Part shown: positions 45,901 through 58,139 of the stretch, in pieces
Layout of the letters: every line of letters begins with the position of its first letter
Position numbering within the stretch: position 1 is the stretch's first letter
NCBI RefSeq assembly: GCF_030704535.1
Contig: NC_081823.1
Span: 838,501 to 902,500, forward strand
From: Vitis vinifera
Lineage: Eukaryota > Streptophyta > Magnoliopsida > Vitales > Vitaceae
Reading direction: 5' to 3'
Length of the DNA: 64,000 bases
Program-made: the position numbers and the translations under genes
Notes under the pieces: generated by a model
What the model was told of the DNA's origin: nothing
The model's input: only the letters and a program-made list of their open reading frames with translations
The model's database searches: none

Positions 45901-48900
45901 CATCCATGAAGGAAAAGAAACAAAAATCTCTCATATAAGAGATGGTTCTCTGAGAACCTTTATGCTTGAGACACTCATTTAATACACAACAATCTATCAT
46001 GCCATACTCGGTTCTGGTAACCTATTGCCATAAAGAGTCACATTCCATTTAAATTCTCCGCAATCACTTTTCAATGAGGCAAGATTTCTCAAAGTTGTTT
46101 TGTCCATCTCTAAGCCCCCCTTACATTTTGGTGTTGAATTTTGACCTCTCCCACATCACCTTAGAACCTTCAATTCTGAAGCCTCTTTGGCTAAAACCCT
46201 TTAAGTAGGCTCCTCACTAGTGAAGCTATTATCTTTGTTTTTTGGGAGTAGGTCAAGATGAGAAATAGAAGGCTTATGATTAAGCTTTTTGAGAGATTAT
46301 CGAGGTCAAGAAAAAAGTCAAGTTTCATGAATACTTCTAAGAGTGTGCTACTTGGCATCAACTTAATCATGTCGATAATCTTAATCACCTTGTGGGGTTT
46401 GAGAAAGAGAAATGGGCTATAAGGTATTTAAAAGAATTAATTTGTGGACACCTATATTCATGCTCAGTCTTTTACACAAGTATGTCCTATATGAAAGGGA
46501 TGCTTCAAAGTTTTGCATTTTTCCTAGTTTATTAACTGGGGACCTGTCTTTGATTTCTTAGTTATATTTCATTTTGACCTTTACATATATGTGTATCTAT
46601 CTCTGGTCATCAGCTCCTATTTCTGTGTACTTGTTATATTGTAACTACTGTTTCTGTCATATGGTTTGGAAGGATTTTATAACACTGTTTGTTACATGCG
46701 CAGCCTTCTTACTGCAAACAATTTTACGGGAACAATACCAGAAACGTTTGGCAATCTGAAAAATTTAACTGATGTGTAAGTGATATAATCATTTAGACAT
46801 CCATCTTTATCCTAGTTCTAAAATTCTAAAATCAGTATACTGCTTGCAGTCGGTTAGATGGGAATGCATTTTCAGGGAAGATACCAGATTTTATTGGGAA
46901 TTGGACCCAACTTGACAGGCTGTAAGTGTTGCATGCCTTTTCATTTATTTTGCATATTTTCCCCACTCTTGAGAAATTTCATACAAATTTCATTTTTATC
47001 TACAAACATATTAAATTGTTGCAGAGATATGCAAGGCACATCCATGGACGGTCCCATTCCTTCTACCATATCCCTGTTGACAAACTTGACTCAGTTGTGA
47101 GCAACCATTCAGCTATCTGATTACTGCTGTATTCATTTTCATGATCTTATGCATGAGCAAAATAAAAAATCTAGGAATATTGGCAATTAACTTGATCCGA
47201 CATATCTTAATTTTCAGGAGAATAGCTGATTTGAATGGATCATCTATGGCTTTCCCCAACTTGCAGAATTTGACAAAGATGGAAGAACTGTGAGTTGAAT
47301 ATGGATTTATGTCATTGCCACGATGCAATCCTTTGCTGTTCATTTTTTAAGTTTTATTAACTTATCAAATTGTTTGTATTATTTTTTTTTATCATTCAGG
47401 GTACTGAGAAATTGCTCAATTACCGACTCAATCCCAGACTACATTGGAAAAATGGCATCTTTGAAAACATTGTAAGCTGCTTGTACATGGATATTTGAAA
47501 TTGAATCAGTTCAATGGCTTGGGAAACAAATAGAACTCCATTGCAAACGAATTAGACACACATAGTGCAAAATCTGTAGAGTTGATTTTATCATATTTAC
47601 ACTTCTTTTTTATTGTTGTTTTTGCTGTAGAGACCTGAGCTTCAACAGATTGAGTGGTCAAGTTTCAGATACATGGAGTTTGTCACAACTGGAATATCTG
47701 TAAGTTCAGCAGAAGTATTGAAATTTATATCCCTATATCTGGGGACTAGATGTAATTTATTTCAAATAGGCTTACACTTATATTAACTAGTTCAATTACA
47801 AGTGAGATATGATGTTGGTTATGCATGTAGGTTTCTGACTAACAACTCTTTGAGTGGAACACTACCCAGTTGGATATCAGACAGCAACCAGAAATTGTTA
47901 GTATTTCTCAAATTTCTAGTATACCTGAAATTGTTATAGAACTGATGCAGTTGATCTTGATGTCTAATTCAACTATCCTTCATTTTCAATTGAGAAAGCT
48001 CAGCTCTAATGCCGTGACAATATCTGTTGCAGTGATGTATCTTACAACAACTTTACAGGGCCGTCGTCTCTCACAGTTTGCCAGCAAAGGGCCGTGTAAG
48101 CTTCTATCAACCATTATTTCTTCATAATTTCCAGTTTTTGTCTCATCTTTTAAGAACGCTTCTTTATGATTCAACAGGAACTTAGTTTCCAGTTTTTCAT
48201 CTTCAGACAGCAACTCGTAAGTAGCTAATACTAGTGTACCTATTTCCTGCATTTCACACTAGAACTATAAATGAGACACTGAACGGAACTCCCATTTTTC
48301 AGAGTATTATGGTGTCTTAAGAAGGGTCTCCCCTGCCCTGGAAATGCCAAACGTAAGCATTGAAACAAACTCTTATGCAGTGGCAATTACTGTTATTTCA
48401 AAGCTAGTTATCTTCATGAAGGGTCCTGATTTCAATTACATTTGCAGACTATTCCTTGTTTATTAATTGTGGAGGATCTGAGATTAACTACGAGGGAAAT
48501 GACTATGAAAGGGACTTAGATGGATCGGGTGCATCACACTTCAGTGATTATTCAGAAAAATGGGGTTATAGTAGCACAGGGGTTTTCACAAACAATGACG
48601 ATGCTGCTTATGTAGCAACAAACACATTTTCTCTGAATATAACGGGTCCAGAGTACTTACAAACAGCTCGCACTTCTCCTATATCGCTCAAGTATTATGG
48701 TCTCTGCATGCGAAAGGGCAGCTACAGAGTGCAACTCCACTTTGCTGAAATTATGTTTTCTGATGATGAGACATTTAGCAGCTTGGGGAAGCGCATTTTT
48801 GATGTTTCTATCCAAGTGAGTGAAAAATCATTCCCATTCTCAGGATTCATTTTGTGGCCTCATTAATTATTCACTATCTTTAATTTGAAAATCACTAATC

Positions 48901-50904
48901 GCAGGGACTAATGGGCATTTTCATTTGTCTTTTTCAGGGGGTTACAGTCTTGAAGGATTTTAACATTGTGGAGGAAGCTAAAGGTGTTGGTAAAGCCATC
49001 ACTAAGGATTTTGAGACTTCTGTTAATGGTAGCACTCTGGAGATCCATTTATACTGGGCAGGCAAAGGGACTAATGCCATTCCTAGTAGAGGTGTATATG
49101 GACCTCTTATATCCGCTATTACAGTGACACCAAGTAAGTTATCTTGTATTCTTTGCCTTCCCACTTCCCTTTCTACTAGCTTCTCATGATAATATACCTT
49201 CTCTTCTTGTAGACTTTGATGTCAGCACAGGGCTATCTGCTGGAGCTATTGCTGGTATTGTAATTGCTTCAATTGCGGCTGTTGTTTTGATTTTGATAGT
49301 CCTCAGACTGACAGGCTACCTAGGAGGGAAAGACCAAGAAGATAAAGGTGAGAATAATCACATGACTTCTTTGTGCTGTATTTCTCTGTTACTCTCTGTT
49401 CACTAAGTTGGGGAAAGAGCTTGTGCTTAGACAGTTGTGTTAGTTTGGCTTTTGTAACTTTGAACCCACATCTATGATTACTGATTACAATGACAAAAAC
49501 AGTAATAGTGCTTTTCTGAAATGGGGGCCTGCCCTCTAGACCATCTAGGCATCTACCTGCATGATTTGAGATATAATGGTAAACTGTAAAAGATAGTTGA
49601 CCATCAAAATCGTTAATAATCTTTAGAAGAGATTGTAATTTGTAGAGTATGATCAGTGCATAGAGAGTATATATTTATGACGACTAAAACAAATAGTCGT
49701 CCTGCTTAGGAATTTTTTTGCATGGAACATATGCCTTTTCAATGGCCCGGGTCATATTCTGGCCTACCAAAGTATAGACTAGTTTTGCTTTACTGTTTGC
49801 ATTACATACAAATATATGCCCTTTTTGGCTAATATTTCATTTCTGTCCCTGTTACAGAACTTCAAGCACTAAAGCTACAAACTGGTTATTTCAGTTTAAG
49901 ACAGATCAAAGCTGCTACCAATAACTTTGATCCTGCAAATAAGATAGGTGAAGGTGGATTTGGGCCCGTTTACAAGGTAATTACCATTTTTTTTACTCTT
50001 TTTTTTTTCTTTCTTTTTCCCCATGGGTTGTCAACCTAACAACACCATTGCAACATTTAGGCCAGTGATCATTTTATGTATACATGCTCTAATCGATAAC
50101 AGATAGAGAGGAATGTTTCCTGCATCTGTCTCATAACACAGTTATCCAGAATTTGAAATTGTTTTTACCTGCTTGATCTTAGGGTGTACTCCCAGATGGT
50201 TCAGTAATTGCGGTCAAGCAGCTCTCCTCCAAATCAAAACAAGGGAACCGTGAATTTGTCAATGAGATAGGCATGATATCTGCCTTGCAACACCCAAATC
50301 TAGTGAAGCTTTATGGCTGGTGTATTGAAGGAAACCAGTTGTTGCTCATATACGAATATTTGGAAAACAATTGTCTTGCACGTGCACTTTTTGGTAAATG
50401 CTTCACTAGAATTTTGTATTCCATTTTATTATATTTCAACAATGAATATTATGACTTAAGCCTCTCCCTCAACTGCTTGTAGGTCGCATTGAACAGCGGC
50501 TAAATTTGGACTGGCCAACAAGAAATAAAATATGCTTGGGGATAGCAAGGGGACTGGCATATCTACACGAGGAGTCAAGGTTGAAAATTGTTCACAGAGA
50601 TATCAAGGCAACCAATGTGCTGCTTGATAAGGATCTAAATGCGAAGATATCTGACTTTGGTTTAGCTAAACTTGATGAAGAAGAGAACACACACATCAGC
50701 ACACGTATCGCTGGAACAATGTGAGTTTTTCCCCTTTCGTCTTTTCCTCGTTTCCCCTACTACTATCATGTTTAAGGTATAGACATATTGATTGGTATCT
50801 CCATATTGGAATACATGGCATATAAATAGTATCAGAATGAGTATTGCATCAAGGTTTGATCAACTTATTATTTTGGCCCAGTTATTTATATTTGCAGCAC
50901 AAAA

Positions 50905-50935
<31 letters not shown>

Positions 50936-52461
50936 ATATAAAGAAAAAAAAAGACCTGAGATTTGGTTGTAAGATTCTCCAAAATGAAAAAAGCGCCTTC
51001 CTTCTGATTTAGTTTTTCCAGGATATGATCCTCAAATAAATTGGAGTTGTAACTTCACTAATCTCTTATAGACAACCAACTTTCCTGTCACAAGGATACA
51101 CTCCTCATTCCATATAGCTGATGCATTTGTCTTCCTTGATTTTACAGTCAATACAAAGTGAATGGAGTTTTCTTTTTTTGCTGGTTTTATAGAAATGGCT
51201 GAGTTTAATGAGATTGTTGAGTTTTGAAACAAACTTAGTGAATATTTAGAAAAGTTTTCAAGTCAAATTGTTGACGGTTCACCATGCAGTGGAACCAGTT
51301 TGTGTGATCAGTTTTTCTCATTCATTTCTTGAGTGGTAGTTTTCTTTCAGAAGGATGCATGGGCATACATTGATTGTTATTAGTATGACTCAAGACCTAA
51401 TGTTCGGGTGCTGATTTTTCTTCAGAGGATACATGGCTCCTGAATATGCGATGAGGGGTTACTTGACAGACAAAGCAGATGTTTACAGCTTTGGAATCGT
51501 TGCTCTAGAGATTGTCAGTGGGAAAAGCAACACCAATTACAGGCCCAAGGAGGAGTTTGTCTATCTTCTTGACTGGGTAAGCTTTGCTTTCAAGAACTTG
51601 TCATCTGTTTTCATTTTTGTGGCCTGCATAATAGCACATTTCGGAAACACATAAAAACGGCATTACATTGTGTTGCTTATGATGACATATGTGCATAAAA
51701 ATTGAAGTTGTAACTTGAAAAAAAGGAGCAAAAAGGACTTGAAAAGAAGTGAAAAAACCATCATTTCTGAAAACAATGATCTTATATACATCTTTGTTCA
51801 ATATTGTTAGGAGCATGAGATACATTGTCCACCAAAATCCCAGTAACTTAAGTTTTTAGGAAATTTGGTTAGTCAATATGGTATTACAGTTTTGGTTAAC
51901 TAGAGTTCTCAGGTTCAATCCTCTCTTTAACTCTTTCTATGTGTTGCCCAAAAGTCAAATGCCCCAAATTTGTATTTTTGCTCAGAATGTAATTGCGAGA
52001 CGATGAAACTTGCCTTTTCCTTCTGACATGAACTGCAGGCTTATGTCCTACAAGAGCAAGAAAACCTTCTCGAACTCGTGGATCCAAGTCTTGGTTCGAA
52101 GTACTCCAAAGAAGAGGCACAAAGGATGCTGAACTTGGCTCTCCTGTGCGCCAACCCGTCTCCCACTCTCAGGCCATCCATGTCTTCTGTAGTGAGTATG
52201 CTCGAAGGCAAAACTGCAGTCCAAGTACCATTAATCAAGCGTAGCTCAATGAATTCAATGAATTTGGATATGAGGTTCAAAGCCTTCGAGAAGCTGTCAC
52301 AGGACAGCCAAACATATGTCTCAGAGCGCTCTCAAGGCAGTCAAATGCAAAGGAGCATGTCAATGGATGGACCATGGTTTGGTTCCTCAGTTTCCTTCCC
52401 TGATAAAGACAAGACCCGAGAACATTCTTCATCAAGCAAACAGAAACTTCTCCATGACTAA
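42983..52461 (+). CDS. RLK-3: LRR-malectin receptor-like Ser/Thr kinase (LRR-VIII-2 type)
   Basis: 1012 aa, older paralogue with the same 24-exon plan: 42983-43082, 44300-44465, 45212-45283, 45377-45445, 45550-45621, 45705-45776, 46704-46775, 46850-46921, 47025-47096, 47218-47289, 47400-47471, 47631-47699, 47831-47896, 48033-48095, 48178-48216, 48303-48352, 48448-48815, 48938-49133, 49213-49347, 49858-49976, 50183-50393, 50483-50720, 51426-51576, 52039-52461. All GT/AG, frame open. Signal peptide ([16 protein letters not shown]), N-terminal Cys/Asn-rich cap, LRRs, malectin domain (SLFINCGG...), membrane helix ([20 protein letters not shown]), kinase with [21 protein letters not shown] and APE. 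Most introns no longer align with RLK-1/2, but exon 21 and intron 21 do. YGWCIEG replaces the YGCCIEG of RLK-2. Likely ligand-binding surface kinase; ligand unknown. Confidence 0.93.
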
Positions 52462-54144
52462 AATCTAAACTGATCAACCAAAATACACAACAGGCTCCCT
52501 TCATCAGTTTGAAGTTATTAGTATGAATTTTCTGCAGATTCTTTTGTAAAGAGTGATTGCCATGCGAGTAAAACGCTTGAAACTCATTTTTGTTTGATCA
52601 AATGCAGATCCTTGTGTAAAGAATGTATAGATTCTTTGTTGCATGCAAATTATTTACTGGGGTTTAATAATATGAATGCAATTTAGTGATTTGATTTCAT
52701 CGACTAGAGATGAAAATTCTGGTTCGATTGCAATAAAAAGGTTGCTTGGCAGGTCTCAACTTGCAGGTCAAGTCACATTTTCTGGTCTTTTTACTTGTGC
52801 CCATAACATTTTTGCTTTTCTAGTCTCTTGCAGGGGTACAAAGCAACTCATTACTGGTCTTGTTTCAGACTAAACCCGTGTTTTTTTACATTGAAAATGC
52901 GGATAAAGAACAAGGGACTGGCTGGTAATGGCTGATGCTTATCCTTCTCTGAAGTTGAACTACCTTCTTCACCTTGATGACTGTTGTTTAAGAGTGCAGG
53001 TGAGTTTCATACTTTTCTGCAAATTTTAGGTTTGTTGCCTAATGAGATGGTCTCCCATAGATACTATGCGTTTGTGAGTAAATCTGTTACATGATTTTAA
53101 CCATAAGATCATTTACCGATTTCTAGGATAAATAAGATGAGTCGTCTTTTATGAGTATCAAAAACTTTTCCCGACTATCTTTCTATGACCCACAAAATTC
53201 ATGGTGGTCAAATTAGAAAATGTTACCCTATTGAATAGGGTGTCATATTGAACTCAAAATCTCAACTCTTAAAGTGTATGGTTATATCTCAATTATTAAT
53301 GAAGAACCGGAAAAATGAGACTCGAGCACATAAAAACAGAACATAAAGTGACAAAAAAAATGAGACCCAAGTATAAAACAATTGAAAATTTCTAGGATGT
53401 CAATTCAATACCTACCGAACTTATAATCTTGTTATTAAAGCATATAATAAATTCTAGTCCTTGGACGAGAGTATAAATATATGAGATTATATAATACAAA
53501 CAAAAAAACAAATGAGATTAGGTACAAATAAACGAGATCAAAATATTAAAGAATGAAATCAAAATTGAAAATAATGAAATTTACATTGGATACAAAACAA
53601 TGAGATCAAATTATATATATAACATGTGATTAATCATATTTTTCAACAAGTTTCGAGTAGATATTGTAGAACTTAGACACATTGTGATTAATCATGTTTT
53701 GCGATGGCCGATTAGATTTCGTGGAACTCAAAACAACGGAGTAATTTCTTAAAGCAAATGTTGTACATTTCAATGATACAATTTTTGTGAGAGGTGTAGA
53801 GATTATCAGCTTTGTTTAGTACTCTTATGGCTTCTAAACGGGAATACCACGTAACCTACATCTGGGTGTGTGTGCCAAACACAATCCTCCAATCTATTGC
53901 ACGCCCTTGAGCCCGCGCGTGCTACAGTAAAAACAGGAGCACCATTGAACTGTGTGTCACTCTGCAGCTTAGCTTATCCTCATCCCTGACAGCCCAACCT
54001 GTCAGATCAACCCACCACAGCCGTTCGATCAATACCCTATCCGAGCATTTCTATTGGTTAATTCCCCACTCAATCACAACCGCGTGTCCATTCAGCACAC
54101 AGCCCAAGAAAATAACGGTTTGCGCCATGTCATCATTTCCCGCC
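52462..54144. other. Intergenic region between RLK-3 and seipin
   Basis: RLK-3 3' untranslated region, then AT-rich sequence. Near 53340-53620 a loose ATGAGAT-type motif recurs. A ~25-bp phrase around GTGATTAATCAT occurs twice (about 53626 and 53682). The last ~300 bp, the seipin promoter, are GC-richer. No other gene is supported. Confidence 0.6.
53986..54005. promoter_or_regulatory. CTGACAG / CTGTCAG inverted pair in the seipin promoter
   Basis: Two perfect 7-base inverted halves separated by six bases, about 140 bp before the TATA box. TGACAG is the core bound by KNOX/BELL homeodomain proteins, so a paired site is possible; the motif is short and could be chance. Confidence 0.3.
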
Positions 54145-54150
54145 TATAAA
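54145..54150 (+). promoter_or_regulatory. TATA box of the seipin gene
   Basis: CCTATAAATGCC lies 93-98 bp before the chosen start codon. Transcription would be expected about 25-35 bp downstream (around 54175-54185). The ATG at 54150 is part of this box, so it cannot be the start codon. Confidence 0.75.
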
Positions 54151-54242
54151 TGCCCTTTTACAGTTATAGCATGCTCTCAAGAGTTCCTTTAAGCTACTCT
54201 TCTCCTCCATTTTTCCTCACCAAACCCACCTCAACTTTCACC

Positions 54243-55876
54243 ATGGACGACTCCAAAATTCTCGACAACGATAGAATCGACAAGATGGATCGCGGGTTTG
54301 TCAACGATCTCGACGAATTTCGCAATTTCAGTGGTAAAAATGATGTGAATTTGGGTGGGTTCGCCAATGTGCTTAAACTCTTTCTGCTAAAAAATGTTGG
54401 CCATGGAGTTGATACGCTTTTCTTAGCTCGAAAATTCCGAGAAACAAACACTCGGAGAACTTGCAGTTGCGGCCGGCTTTGGGATGGGAATGGAAATGGG
54501 GTTGAAGAAAGAAGAAAGAAGTCTGAGTTTTCTTCGCAAAACAACCAAAAGGTATGTGAAGAACCCGAAATTAAGGCATCTCAACCAAGTTTATTTCGAT
54601 ATGGTAGTACCAGTCAAAGGAAGGAGGACTACATCAATGTGTCAAAGGGGCTCTATCATGAATTCCCTCTAAACTTCATCACTTTCTTAGCAATTTTGCT
54701 GATGAAATCATTAGGGTTTCAAATTAATCTTCTGGTTACCTTCCTTAAATTTCCACTCTATCTATCATACTTCTGGTTCATGTTGATGATGTTTCCATTC
54801 CAAACTTTAAAGCATATTAGAAGTTATCTGATGAAAAAAGTTACTAGAATGTGGGATACTTTATCTACTAGTGTTACTTCCTTTGTATTTGTGCGCATAA
54901 ACGCGCCAAAATCAGTGGTGAAGATGGCAGTGAGGATGAGCAGGGCGTTTTTATGCTCAATCTATGTCTGCTGTGTGCTAATCGGATTACTGGTTTCGGG
55001 TTTTCTGATGGGGATTTTGTTGATGCGAACTATAGTCGAGGAGCCGGTTCAGGCAACGAGGACACTAAATTTTGATTACACAAAAGCCAGTCCGGTTGCT
55101 TTTGTCCCAATGATATCTCAAAATTTGCCATTAGACTTGGTTGCGGGAGACGAAGATGTCAAGAATGTTCAAGCTCGTGCCATTCCATACAACCATAATT
55201 TGCAGCTCACTGTCTCATTGACACTGCCTGAATCCGAATACAATCAGAAGCTCGGGGTTTTTCAGGTATGCTAGCTCTATATAACTCCACTCATGAAAAT
55301 GATAATGCTCAATATATACCACTTTATTGTTTGACACCATTTCCATTGCTGAAGGTAAAGGTGGAGTTCTTGTCCACAAATGGCGAGGTCACTGCAACAC
55401 AAAGCCATCCATGCATTCTGAGGTACAAAAGCCAACCAATCCGCCATATCCAAACCTTCATCATGGCCGGTCCTCTTCTCGCTGGCTTCGAGTCTGAATC
55501 CCAAACTCTGAACATAAAAATGGCCGAATTCACCGAAGGCCTTGAGCCAACTGCCTGCCTGAAGGTGTCCCTGGTGCAGCGCGCAGAATTCCAACCTGGC
55601 GCCGGTATCCCTGAGATTCATGCAGCAACAGTAGCCCTTGAGTCTGAGCTCCCTCAACTGAAAAGGGTGATTTGGATTTGGAGGAGGACTATTCTTGTAT
55701 GGGCAAGTTTTGTGTTATTCTTGATGGAGTTGGTTCTTATGCTGGTCATCTACAGGCCTATTATCATTCCAAGGGGAAGGCAGCAGCAGGCGAGATTGGT
55801 AGGCATTAAAGAAGATTGTCAGCCAAAAGCCATCGCCTGGTATAAGGGCATGGTGTTGATGATGATCATGGCTTGA
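54243..55876 (+). CDS. Seipin (plant SEIPIN2/3 type)
   Basis: ER membrane protein that helps form lipid droplets. Two exons, 54243-55265 and 55355-55876, joined in phase at VFQ/VKV, give 514 aa, close to plant SEIPIN2/3. Start: CACCATGG, the first good ATG after the TATA box; open frame runs further up but is upstream of likely transcription. Seen: an acidic, polar N-terminal region, a hydrophobic stretch (about residues 145-190), the first core membrane helix (FLCSIYVCCVLIGLLVSGFL), a conserved lumenal domain (VSLTLPESEYNQKLGVFQV, then SHPCILRYKSQPIR), the second membrane helix (TILVWASFVLFLMELVLMLV) and a short cytosolic tail. The lumenal domain of seipins forms the oligomeric ring. No break or missing block is seen. 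Confidence 0.93.
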
Positions 55877-58139
55877 CTTATAAATCAATATATATTGATG
55901 AATATGATTATATAAGTTGAAGAATAAGGTGAAGGGTTGAAGTCAATATTCAGTGAATTAATGGGGTTTTACTTCCAACCATATTTTATGTGAATGATAA
56001 TCATAAAATGTTAGTAAAAATAAGGTTACTTCATTGATGTTCAGGTTTGTATTGATATGGTAAATTGTACCCAATATGTTAACCTCTATGGCTATTTCTT
56101 GTGTGGAGACTGGAGACTTGTGTCACAAGCACTTCATGATTAAGTGATTGTTTTCTAATTTCAAAAATATATTTGGTAAATTTTGTTATGAAAACAATTT
56201 TTAAAAATTTATTCTGAAAACATATTGTTCTTAGAAATAATTTACCATATTTTTCAGTGATTTTGGGTTAAGTGTTTAAGATAAACAAATGAAACTACTG
56301 AAAATACCACGGTTTAAGAACTTTTGCATGATATATAAGTGTTGAATAATAAGTATGAAATAAAATTGTTTAGGATATGTTTTTAAAAAACATAATCTAA
56401 TAAGTGTTTGAAAATGTTATTAAACAATTTTTTTTTTTTTTTTATGAAAGAAGATAAAGAGTAGTGTGTTAAGCAATTGGTTGGGACACACAAAAAATTA
56501 TTAATTGTATATATTCAAATATTAGGTGAGATTCTTCACCTCTAAATAGTATTGATTTGGAAAATTTTTTAGTAAATTGGGTGGTATTGGGTATTTATTA
56601 CGGAGTAGGAAAACCATTTTATTAATTTCATTTTTGTGTTGTTTGGATGCCTTGAAAATGAAAGAAAGTGGGGCAAAATCTCAGAGTGGTAGAAATGAAG
56701 CTAACCCTCCATTGTCAACCTATTTGGGGAGCAGATTTATGCTTAAATGCTTAAACTTGAATCACATTGAGGTTTGGTAAGCATATTACATCATTGTTTG
56801 GCAAGGAAGAATCACGTCTTTAGGTTTATGAGGATAAATTTAGGCTTCTTCGAAACTGTTCTTTAAATCAGACGTGTTTTTTTAAAGGACATAATACAGT
56901 TTAAATGTTTTTAAAAATATAATACAATTTTATAACCTCAAAAAAATATGTTTAATAAACTTTCAATTCGAGAATTTATTTTAAAAATGAGTTATATTTT
57001 AGAATACATTTCACGTTCTTTCAAACATATTTTCTGAATACTTTAAAAAATAATTAAAAATGTGAAAAATATTTCAAATTTTTTTTGCATTATATAAAAA
57101 TATAAATATCATCGTTAAAAAATAAATTGAAAAAATTATTTTTCATATTAGAATTTTGAAACAAAATTTTTTTCTTAAATCATTAAGAACCGTTTTAGAA
57201 AGAATGTTTTGGTCATCAAATTATTAAGAATGATTTAATTGTGATTGTCTCAATTGTGACATATTCAACTTTGAATTTGGACCGCCTGACAAATTTTGGA
57301 AGCTAATTGGCCAGTCAGAAATGGAGGAAAGTGAAGTGGGAAACTGAGGGAAAACATGGGAAAAGGCTCCTGCCTCCATTTTTGATTGATCAGAGGCAGC
57401 CCTCAATTAATCAAGACTTATTCACTGGTATTGACCAAGATGTTATCCTCAAAAAACACATCTCAAATTTATTATATAAAACAATTTATTTTGAAAAGAA
57501 AGTTCTCGAAATATTATCTTATACAAAAAGTTATCAAACATTTTTTAAAATTAATAAAATATTTTTCGTTTTTTAAAGAATAAAAAAAATTAAAACTTCA
57601 CTTATAATGCTTTTAAAAAAACATTTTACAGATGATTCTTCTAAAAACATTTTCATTAAAATCACTTCAAATGGAAACACCATCAAATGCACTATTAAAT
57701 GCCAGAAAGGCTCAAACTCAAACAAGGGAACGACCATTGAACTTAGACTAGAGGTCACAAACATCATTTAGACAATTCAAGCTGCTTACACACAATTCAG
57801 ACCTAAAAGACTCCTGTGAACACTCCAAGATTTTCAACAGTTTTGATCGATTCATACCACCAAGAAGATCCAAGCAAGAACATGCATGAAAAGGTAGATC
57901 TAAAACTTGCATTTTGGTTAAATCCACAAACCCATCATGCTTGTTTCATAAACTTTACTTAAAAACAGAAAATTTCTGACAATGGTTTCTGGGTAAAAGT
58001 CCCAAGTGACATGTGCAATTTACTGAAGTGTTCATTGGAACAAAGATTAGATATTCACATGTGACAACATGTCAGTTTGGGACTATATGTACATTTTGAC
58101 TGCAGATTACATGAGATGAAGCAAGAAAAAAGGGGGAGA
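55877..58139. other. Convergent intergenic region
   Basis: Seipin (+) and the minus-strand gene point towards each other across this AT-rich stretch, so it holds both 3' ends. No additional gene is supported. Confidence 0.6.

Noticed and set aside
54194-54544. Minus-strand open frame opposite seipin exon 1
   Set aside because: Antisense shadow of the seipin coding exon with no recognisable domain.
57224-57576. Short open frames in the convergent intergenic region
   Set aside because: They overlap on both strands, are AT-driven and have no similarity I recognise.
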